From Saprospiraceae bacterium (GTDB taxonomy: Bacteria > Bacteroidota > Bacteroidia > Chitinophagales > Saprospiraceae), in the NCBI GenBank assembly GCA_028285085.1, contig JANQQI010000067.1:1-34301 (forward strand): 34,301 bases of DNA. The letters run 5' to 3'. Shown here piece after piece: positions 1 to 9,100 of the stretch. Position numbers and translations under genes: made by a program. The notes beneath the pieces are model-generated. The model did no database searches and had not been told where the DNA came from. It saw nothing but the letters and a program-made list of their open reading frames with translations. Position 1 is the first letter of the stretch. The number at the start of each line of letters is the position of its first letter.

Positions 1-1478
1 AGTCGACGCTGTAGCGCTTTTTTAGGTTGATAATCAATTTCGTTTTCGCGGCAAAAGGCCGTAAGCTGCGACAATTGCTCCAGATACTGGTACTTCATCG
101 GCGGCAGCTTTGCATTGTAATTGCGTAGCAATTGCCGATATTTTCGGGCCAGTGATTTGATTTCCACCGGATCACCTTCGGTGAGCAGCAGAAAGGACGC
201 CATCGCCACCGAATCGTTGCGCGAATTCAAACGTCGAAACAAGCGCTCGTAGGTTTGCGTCTTGGCTAGTGCTTCCAGTTTATTGGTAAAAACCTCCCGG
301 TTTTCGTCCCACTCAAAGTCGTTACAGTGAGCGGCCCAATAGGTCAGATAATTGAGCGTGGCGGTTTCGTCGCCGAGCTGCGGAAAGAAAACGGTTTGAC
401 CACTTTGGTTTTCAACGCCAACTTCCACTTTGGTTAACGCAGAGAGTAGATCGGTGTAAAATTCGGGGGCAAAAGCCGTTTCCGAATGCCGGTGTCGATA
501 ATAATCTGCGATGATATAAAACAGCGAGCGCGGATGATGGGATTGTTTCAAATCCAGTAAGGCATTGCGCTTGATCCAGGGATAATCAGCGGAACGGCCG
601 AGAACCTTAGCGTAGTAATCAACCGGAAATTGGAAAAAATTACGGCGGAAATTGAATACCCGATCGTAACCATAACGACGAATGGCGTCCAATGTCTCCA
701 GGGAATCCACCAGATGTTGATAGTACTCACCAGCGTGATCAAAGGCGACGCCCGGCTCGGGCGACACATTGGTGATATTGACCAGTAAGGGCAAGGCAAA
801 CGCTTCGTCGATCAATTCTACATCCAGCATTTGTAGCATGATTTCGATCAGCTCCACGCTGGGGCCATCTTCTAATTGGACCAAAAGTTCTTCATAAATC
901 GGTTGTTGTACCGCAACGGGCGCTTCAAATAGGCGTTCGTCTTGCAATAAACCCAAGCGAAGTTCTGCGACTTCATCCCCTTGTTGATCGCGCAAACTAT
1001 TGAGATGCTTCTGCACTTGAGCAAAATCATTGGCTTCGAGGGCTTCATCGATTTTGGTGAATACAAGGCGAGGACTGAGCTTTCGTTCGTCCTCTACATT
1101 GGACTTGCGCTGTCGAAGGATGAAGTTGACCTTACGTGCTTCGAGAGGCGTGAGATAGTAGGCGTTAAGTAGTTCGGTATACTGAATTTGCGCTTCGTGC
1201 GCGTAGTAAAAGCGAAAAAAGGAATCGCGCCCAATCTGATCCAAATCCAGTTCTGATGGAGTGAAGAGACTAAATTGCTGCAGGATGGCCCGAACTTTTT
1301 GCTGTTGTTCGGGGCGGGCCAGAAGACTGCCCAGGTCACGTAAACTGCGTTTGTGACCCTTGTTCAAATTATCTTCCAAATACAGCAAGACGGAATCACG
1401 CGCGAGGCTAACTCGATTTTGTGACCACAAAATCGACGTCAAAAGCAAGCAAGACACTAAAGCCAGTGTTCTTCTCAT
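1..1478 (-). CDS. Secreted protein of unknown function (partial, C-terminus beyond the left edge)
   Basis: I do not recognise this gene. An open frame runs leftward from an ATG at 1478 to the window edge without a stop, giving at least 491 residues. The N-terminus (MRRTLALVSCLLLTSILWSQ) is a typical signal peptide with a probable cleavage before or after the SQN segment, so the product is exported to the periplasm or beyond. The visible part is rich in Leu, Glu, Gln and Arg and looks largely helical, with no cysteine cluster and no catalytic motif that I can name. Acidic/aliphatic helical stretches recur throughout, which could be solenoid-like helical repeats, but I could not align clear units. 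Its C-terminus, where a T9SS tail would sit, is not in the window. The downstream neighbour (upstream in transcription) is the lipoprotein at 1768-2829, separated by 289 nt with a terminator, so they are probably separate transcripts. Confidence 0.8.
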   Translation of the reverse strand, partial: MRRTLALVSCLLLTSILWSQNRVSLARDSVLLYLEDNLNKGHKRSLRDLGSLLARPEQQQKVRAILQQFSLFTPSELDLDQIGRDSFFRFYYAHEAQIQYTELLNAYYLTPLEARKVNFILRQRKSNVEDERKLSPRLVFTKIDEALEANDFAQVQKHLNSLRDQQGDEVAELRLGLLQDERLFEAPVAVQQPIYEELLVQLEDGPSVELIEIMLQMLDVELIDEAFALPLLVNITNVSPEPGVAFDHAGEYYQHLVDSLETLDAIRRYGYDRVFNFRRNFFQFPVDYYAKVLGRSADYPWIKRNALLDLKQSHHPRSLFYIIADYYRHRHSETAFAPEFYTDLLSALTKVEVGVENQSGQTVFFPQLGDETATLNYLTYWAAHCNDFEWDENREVFTNKLEALAKTQTYERLFRRLNSRNDSVAMASFLLLTEGDPVEIKSLARKYRQLLRNYNAKLPPMKYQYLEQLSQLTAFCRENEIDYQPKKALQRR

Positions 1479-1566
1479 ATTAGACCAGGCTAGCTTTTGT
1501 TAAATAGGCGTAATAAACCTCATTAATCCAAGTAATAATTGATGACTGGAGGAGAAGAAACCGTGG

Positions 1567-1587
1567 CGTAAAATCACTGATTTTACG
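1567..1587. repeat. Short perfect inverted repeat upstream of the partial secreted gene
   Basis: CGTAAAAT (1567-1574) and ATTTTACG (1580-1587) form an 8-bp inverted repeat with a 5-nt centre. It lies about 90 nt upstream of the ATG at 1478 and has no T-run after it, so an operator-like site is as likely as a structural hairpin. No bound regulator can be named. Confidence 0.3.
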
Positions 1588-1691
1588 GCATGAATTAAAT
1601 AATCGACCTCTCTTCATAATCAACTGTAACTTGCATTAACTAATGGCAGCGTACAGGGCGCAAAGAGAGTAGAAACAAGAATTGCACCGAA

Positions 1692-1739
1692 ATGAAAAAG
1701 TCACCGGATTTTGTGACAAATTCCCGGTGACTTTTTCAT
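1692..1739. terminator. Strong bidirectional intrinsic terminator
   Basis: A perfect 16-bp inverted repeat (1692-1707 with 1724-1739) has a GTCACCGG core flanked by an A-run on one side and a T-run on the other. The loop can extend the stem further by ATTT/AAAT pairing. It lies 28 nt past the stop of the lipoprotein gene ending at 1768 and would end that leftward transcript; the symmetric A/T runs would also work in the other direction. Confidence 0.8.
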
Positions 1740-1767
1740 CTCAGTGATTGTATTGGAGCCCCTGATT

Positions 1768-2829
1768 CTATTCGTCCTCTAGTGTCAGATCACAAGTGAA
1801 ATACAGTTCTTTGAATACGGTCATGTAGTAATTGCCGTAAAAATGAACCAAGTCTTGAAAGCCCGAAAGTTCTGCGGGAAAATCTTGATTGAGTTTAAGC
1901 GGGGTGACCTGGCTCAAATCGGCTTTCACAAAGGAGTAGGGGAGGCCAATCCCACCTTGATTAAACAAACGTTTATTAACGACATCTACAAATTGGATAT
2001 CGATGGGTTGGGTTTGCTCTACCAGCGACCAGTTGAGGCCATTATCCGTAGAGGTATAGAGCACATTACCGAAGCCCGTACCGTAGAGCCGTCCATCGTG
2101 TGGAAAGATATCAAGAATCCAATCATCAAATATCTTGGTAGCTTCCCCGGCGAGAGGATCAATACGAACGGCACCATCGAGCGTATTCGCGTAGTAAATG
2201 CCATCGATATATTTAAAATTACTTAGATTATCCGTATCGGCGGTCAACTCCGGAGCGCTGATTTGACGAACGACATTTACTGATTCGAATTGCGTATTGT
2301 TCAAATTGAGTTTGATGTCAAAAAGAATAAAGTTGTAGAATCCATCGGGAAGTTGGAGAACCGGTAACATAAACTGGGTTCCCGTACTATTAAAAGCACC
2401 GAGGCTCCGGGCATCATCAAAAACGAGATAGCTTTTGCCTTCTTCGTCGGCCAAATCCCGGATTTGAATTTTGGCGATAGCGTCCGCATTTTTGGTCAAA
2501 TGGAAATTCAACTCTTGCCCACCGGCTTCTGAACTACGGATCGTGCGCAAAAACACGTGTTCGGCCAGAATGGGGCGGCCATAATAACGGAACGGCACCT
2601 GTAACCGTCGTTTTTCGACGGGCTCAGTCAGCGCATCCAAGCGAATGAACTCATCATTGCTGATTAAGTATAGTTCAGTCGGTGCGGCGTAAAGGTCTAG
2701 GATATTATTGATTGCCGTTAATTCTTCCACCTTGATCCACGGATCAGGCTCTACTTCGGGTGGTGGCCGTAAGCAGGAGCAAAAATAAACACTCACAAAA
2801 ACCAGTAAAAGGGAAGCGATACGTGTCAT
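1768..2829 (-). CDS. Putative beta-propeller lipoprotein of unknown function
   Basis: The frame is open up to 2877, but the Met at 2829 is preferred because it starts a compact lipoprotein signal (MTRIASLLLVFVSVYFCSC) with the lipidated Cys at 19, or less likely 17; this gives 353 residues. A proline/acid-rich linker follows. The middle region is beta-rich. Around residue 260 there is an Asp-box/BNR-like motif, YTSTDNGLNW (S260, D262, G264, W267), typical of a beta-propeller blade, and further YYANTLDGAVRID-type strands support a propeller fold in the C-terminal half. No catalytic residues are evident, so a surface binding or scaffold role is possible but unproven. It is transcribed alone leftward, with a terminator 28 nt after its stop and the divergent giant protease gene on the other side. 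Confidence 0.75.
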   Translation of the reverse strand: MTRIASLLLVFVSVYFCSCLRPPPEVEPDPWIKVEELTAINNILDLYAAPTELYLISNDEFIRLDALTEPVEKRRLQVPFRYYGRPILAEHVFLRTIRSSEAGGQELNFHLTKNADAIAKIQIRDLADEEGKSYLVFDDARSLGAFNSTGTQFMLPVLQLPDGFYNFILFDIKLNLNNTQFESVNVVRQISAPELTADTDNLSNFKYIDGIYYANTLDGAVRIDPLAGEATKIFDDWILDIFPHDGRLYGTGFGNVLYTSTDNGLNWSLVEQTQPIDIQFVDVVNKRLFNQGGIGLPYSFVKADLSQVTPLKLNQDFPAELSGFQDLVHFYGNYYMTVFKELYFTCDLTLEDE

Positions 2830-3134
2830 GTTGTTCTGATTATAAACGTGGCCTTGGGAATGGTCTAAAAATACCAAATGCCAATAGTCGTACCAAGTTT
2901 AGGTCGTTAAAGCGCGAAAAAATAGCTTTTAGTTGTACTGAAAAGCCCAAAAACCGACAATTTTATTCAAATCTTGAAATAGATAATTTATTTTTAAAAT
3001 GAATATTCTATTTTTAAGCACGCCACCTCTTTTAAAAGGACTGTTTCAAATTTTACTTGCGACTTTTTGGATTGTCTTTCTGAAACTACCGATTCAGATA
3101 GGACTACCTTGTTTACACAAAAACATGCAAACTT
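2830..3134. other. AT-rich divergent intergenic region, no gene seen
   Basis: These 305 nt separate the divergent lipoprotein and giant protease genes, so the promoters of both should lie here. It is AT-rich. I see no convincing TTTG/TAnnTTTG pair; the nearest match for the rightward gene is TACCTTGT at about 3105-3112. Short frames across it are not credible genes. Confidence 0.5.
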
Positions 3135-6100
3135 ATGCCTTGTATTAAAACTCTACTGTTCTTATTATTGACCTGCGGAAGTCTTTGGGCTCAAAAGGTA
3201 ACTTTTGATGGCGTTGAGCTACCTCCCGAAGGGTTTCCGTCCTTAGAAAAGAAGTTTACTGATTTTAGCGTTTACGAAATTGACCCTCAAGCTATTCACC
3301 AATATGTCAGCCGCGCTGGTGATGGATTTAACCTGCAACTTAATTTTGGGGATGATTATGAGTGGAATTTAGCCTTATCGCCTAACGATATTCGATCGGC
3401 TGATTATAAAGCTTATGCCCAAACGGAATTTGGCAAAGAGTTACTGCCCAAACGACCTAATATGACTTATCGAGGTTATCTGGATACTACCGGAGGTGGA
3501 AAAGCAGGATTTACGATTCACGGAGCGCTGTTTACCGGAACCATCCGGGACGGCCGAGATCTATACTATATCGAACCCCTTGATTTTTTGATGCGAAATG
3601 GTGTCCGACACCTAGTGGTTGTTTATAAAACTTCGGATGTGGTACATGTGCCAGGTTTAATGTGTGGTGCTGACGAAGTATCCGAACGCCGATCTGAGAT
3701 TGGAATTGACCACGACCATGAACATCATGATCATGACCACGATCATCACGATGGAGACCATGATGACCACGATGAATACGAAGGCAATGCTCGCGTAGGA
3801 CAATGTTATGAGGTTGAATTGGCCATTGCTTCGGATTGGTTGATGTATCAGGCCTACGGTCAGAGTACGGCTTTAGTGGAAGACCATAATGTAACGGTGA
3901 TGAATAATGTGGCGACGAACTGGGATGATGAATTTGCGGATGAGATTGTTTTTACGATTGTCACCCAATTTTATTCAACCTGTAGTTCTTGTGACCCTTG
4001 GACCGCCAATACGGGGGCCGGGACTTTATTAGGTAGCTTCCGAAGTTGGGGGAATGGTGGTGGATTTGGTGTACCCTTCGATTTGGGACAGCTGTGGACG
4101 GATCGTAACTTGGCGGGCTCGACGATCGGTATTGCTTATCTAAATGGCGTTTGTAATAGTAATCAATACCACGTTTTACAGGATTTTTCTAATAGTCAAA
4201 ACCTTTTACGTGTTCTAACGGCTCACGAAATTGGACACAACTTCAGCTCTCAACACGATGCCGGAGGGTCGCCATTTATCATGGCTCCGGCGGTTAATAA
4301 TACTAGCGATTGGTCGACCGCTTCACAAAACTCGATCAATAATTACATCAACTTCAAAGCTAATCAAGGCAATTGCTTCTCGAGCTGTCCGGCGGACGAA
4401 CCACCAGTGCCGTTATTTACAGGCTCGCCCACTCAGGGCTGCGCCCCCTTGACAGTACAATTCACGGATCAATCGACCGGTGAAATTGAATCCTGGCTGT
4501 GGACTTTCCCCGGCGGAACACCAGCGGCCTCTACTGAACAAAATCCAAGCGTCACCTATACCACCGGAGGGATTTATGATGTCACTTTAACGGTTACTAA
4601 CGGTGCGGGATCCGAATCACTTACTTTATCGAGCTACGTTTTCGCTTCCGGTCCGCCAACTACGAGCTTTACCTACGAAGTGCTCGATGAATTCGTGTAC
4701 TTTACTAATACCACCATCGATGGGAATACCTATTTCTGGGACTTTGGAGATGGAACGACCAGTACAGAGGTGAACCCCGTTCACCAATATGCGGAAGATG
4801 GTCAATATCTGGTAACTCTATTTGCCACCAATGCTTGTGGAACATCCAGTACGACTCTCGTTATCAATGTAGCGACGCCTCCGATTCCAGATTTTACGGC
4901 TGATCCTACCTTTGGCTGTAATCCTTTGACGGTACAATTTCAGGATGCGTCTACCTCAAATGCCCAGTTTTGGATTTGGACTTTCCCCGGTGGAGATCCT
5001 GCGACTTCTAATGAACAAAATCCAACGGTGACTTACAATGCACCGGGGACTTTCTCGGTCACTCTTCAAGTGGTTAATACTACGGGCTCAAATAGTGTTA
5101 CCATTTCGGATATGATCACGGTGAACCCTTCTCCGGTACCTGGCTTTACGAGTAGTGTAGATGGTAATACCGTGACCTTTACCAATACGACGACTAATGC
5201 AGTGAGCTATAGTTGGGATTTTGGTGACGGTAACTCTAGTATCGAAGAAAATCCAGTACATACTTACGATGATGATGGCGAATATATCGTCACCCTGACG
5301 GTGACCAGCGATTGTGGGGAAGAATCTTACAGTGAAGCTGTCAATATCCTTGGGGCGCCAGCTGCAGATTTTACAGTTGATGAAACCACGGGTTGTGCAC
5401 CATTGACGGTGGCCTTCACCGATAATTCTTCGGCCAATGCGACGAGCTGGGATTGGGAATTCCCCGGAGGGGATCCCAGTAGTTCTACCGAGCAGAATCC
5501 TACCGTCACCTACGATAATCCAGGGACCTACAGTGTCACCTTGACCGTGAGCAATGCTGCCGGCGAAGATGTATCTACCCAAACGGATTTGATCGTAGTA
5601 AATACCACGCCAACAGCCGGCTTTAGCTCAAGCACAAATGGAGACGTGGTAGATTTTACCAATACCTCTACCAATGCAGATAGTTACAACTGGGACTTTG
5701 GGGATGGTAATTCTAGTACAGCCGAAAATCCAAGCCATACTTACGATATGGACGGGACTTATGAAGTCATCTTATCCGCGACCAATGAGTGTGGAACAGT
5801 CACCAGTAGTGAGACGATTACGATTACCACTGCCCCAACGGCTGGCTTCTCGGCGGATGCCACTTCGGGTTGTGCACCATTAACGGTGGCCTTCACCGAT
5901 AATTCTTCGGCCAATGCGACGAGTTGGGATTGGGAATTCCCTGGAGGAGACCCCAGTAGTTCTACGGCACAAAATCCAACGGTGACTTACAATAATCCAG
6001 GAACCTATAGTGTCACCTTGACCGTGAGTAATGCCGCTGGCGATGACGTGTCCACTCAAACGAATCTAATCGTGGTGAATACCACACCAACGGCTGGCTT

Positions 6101-9100
6101 TAGCTCGACGGTAAATGGTGACCAAGTAAGTTTCACTAATAGCTCAACCAATGCGGATAGCTATAGCTGGGACTTTGGCGATGGTAATTCCAGCACGGAT
6201 GAAAATCCAAGTCATACCTACGATACGGATGGTACTTACGAAGTGGTGTTGTCTGCGACCAATGAATGTGGAACCGTGACCAGTACCGAAACGATTACCA
6301 TTACGTTACTGCCAACGGCCGGGTTTTCGGCGAATACCACTTCGGGTTGTGCGCCTTTAACGGTGCAGTTCACCAATAGCTCTTCGGCTAACACCACGAG
6401 TTGGGACTGGTCTTTCCCGGGAGGGAATCCTAGTAGTTCAACCGAGCAAAACCCTACAGTAACCTATGATAACCCGGGCACCTACAGCGTGACCTTGACG
6501 GCGAGTAATGCTGCCGGCGAAGACGTATCCACCCAAACGGATTTGATTGTGGTAAATACGACACCAACGGCTGGCTTTAGTTCGAACACAAATGGAGATG
6601 CAGTAGATTTTACTAACACTTCTACAAACGCAGATAGTTACAGTTGGGATTTTGGTGATGGTAATTCTAGTACGGCCGAAAATCCAAGCCATACTTACGA
6701 TATGGATGGCACTTACGAAGTGGTGTTGTCTGCGACCAATGCATGTGGAACGGTGACCAGTACTGAAACGATTACGATTACCACTTTACCGACGGCTGGC
6801 TTCTCCGCGAACGTGACTTCGGGTTGTGCGCCTTTGATGGTTCAGTTCACGAACAGTTCTTCGGCGAATGCAACCAGTTGGGATTGGTCTTTCTCAGGAG
6901 GGAATCCCAGTAGTTCTACTGAGCAAAACCCAACAGTTACTTACAATACCGCGGGGACCTACAGTGTAACTTTGACCGTCAGTAATGCTGCTGGTGAAGA
7001 TGTATCCACCCAAACGGATTTGATCGTAGTGACTACGACGCCCGTTGCCAGTTTCAGTTCAACTGTTGATGGAGATCAAGTGGATTTCATGAATACATCG
7101 ACAAACGCAGATAGCTACAGCTGGGATTTCGGTGACGGTAATTCTAGCACTGATGAAAATCCAAATCACACTTACGATATGGATGGCACTTACGAAGTGA
7201 CGCTATCCGCTACGAACGAATGTGGCACGGTAACTACAACCCAAACGGTCAATATTGGTACTTTGCCAACTGCCAGTTTCTCGGCGAACGTAACTTCTGG
7301 CTGCGCACCATTAACTGTACAATTTACCAATAGCTCCTCGGCCAACGCCACGAGCTGGGATTGGGAATTTCCTGGTGGTAACCCAAGTAGTTCTACGGCA
7401 CAAAATCCTACGGTCACCTACGAAACGGCAGGGACTTACAATGTGATTTTGACGGTAAGTAATGCTTCGGGAAGTAATACCAGCACACAGACGAATTATA
7501 TCATGGTCAATACCGTACCTACGGCTGCCTTCTCGACCAGTACCAATGGTTTACAGGCTGATTTTATGAACAGCTCTACCGATGCGACCAGCTACAGCTG
7601 GGATTTTGGTGATGGCAACTCTAGTACGGCTACCAATCCTAGTCACGAGTATGATGCCGATGGTGAGTATACCGTAACTTTGACTGCGACTAATGATTGT
7701 GGTTCGGTCACTACGGAAGAGACCATTACTATTGTCACGGCACCAACACCTAATTTTTCGGCCAGTATTCTTTCGGGCTGTGCACCACTGACGGTGCAAT
7801 TCTCAGATGCTTCTTCGGCTAACGCTACGGCTTGGAACTGGACCTTTGAGGGTGGCAATCCCGCGACTTCGACGGCACAAAACCCGATCGTGACCTTCGA
7901 TAATCCCGGTAGCTACAGCGTGACCTTAGAGGTGAGTAATGCAGCGGGGAGCAATTCTACCACTCAAACGAATTACATTGTGGTCAATGCAGGTCCTACT
8001 GCCGCCTTTACTACTTCCGGTGCGGGAGCCGTATTTACATTTAATAATACGTCAACCAATGCCGATAGTTATTCTTGGGACTTTGGGGATGGCAATGGTA
8101 GTTCCGAAAACAATCCTATCCACACTTACGACGCAGATGGAGAATATGAGGTGACCCTGACGGTGACGAATGCGTGTGGAACTAACAGCATTACACAAAG
8201 TATAACTGCCGTAACGCCGCCTAGTCCAGACTTCTCTTCGAATGTGACGAGCGGTTGTGCCCCCTTGACGGTACAGTTCTCGGATGCTTCCTCGGCCAAT
8301 TCCACCACTTGGAGCTGGACCTTTGAAGGCGGTAACCCCGCAACTTCAACTGAGCAAAACCCATCTGTGGTTTTTGAGTCAGCAGGAACCTATGCGGTGA
8401 CCCTAGAAGTGAGCAACTCGGCGGGTAGTAATAGTTTGGTACAAACAGATTACATCACGGTTTCGACAACGCCAGATGTTGGCTTTACCAGTAATCCGGT
8501 AGGCACGACAGTAAGTTTTAATAATTTATCTAATAATGCGACGAGTTATAGTTGGGATTTTGGTGATGGCAATTCCAGTGAGGATACGAATCCAACCCAC
8601 GAGTACGATAATGATGGCACTTACACGGTTACGCTTTCTGCTACTAATGCCTGTGGAACCGTTAGCATATCGGAGACCATCGAAGTTGTCACGGCACCTT
8701 TGGCGGGCTTTTCCGCGGATGTGACGATTGGCTGTGCTTCTTTGACCGTTCAATTTATGGATCAATCGAGTGATAACACCACGAGTTGGAGTTGGTCATT
8801 CCCCGGAGGGAATCCAAGCAGTTCTACCGAACAGCATCCAACGGTGGTTTACAATACACCGGGCAACTACAATGTATCGTTGGTCGCTACCACCTCGGCG
8901 GGCAGTAATACCTACGAACAGATTCAGTTCATTCAGGTACAAACGGTACCTGGGGTGGCTTTTGACAGCAATATCGACGGCAATACGGTCAACTTTTTGA
9001 ACAATAGTAATGGAGCGACCAGCTATAACTGGGATTTCGGTGATGGAGAGGGGAGTACTGCGCCGAATCCGACACATACCTATGCCGTGGATGGTGATTA

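Noticed and set aside
1567-1587. 8-bp inverted repeat considered as a terminator
   Set aside because: No T-run follows on either strand and it lies upstream of a gene start; listed only as a possible regulatory repeat.
1843-2226. 127-codon plus-strand frame overlapping the propeller-like lipoprotein
   Set aside because: It is antisense to a gene with a clear lipoprotein signal and shows no protein character of its own.
5088-5582. 164-codon frame on the minus strand inside the giant PKD protease gene, and similar antisense frames at 6438-6692, 7551-7799, 8526-8765 and 8796-9077
   Set aside because: They recur at equivalent places in the PKD repeat array and reflect its codon pattern; the sense protein is unambiguous.
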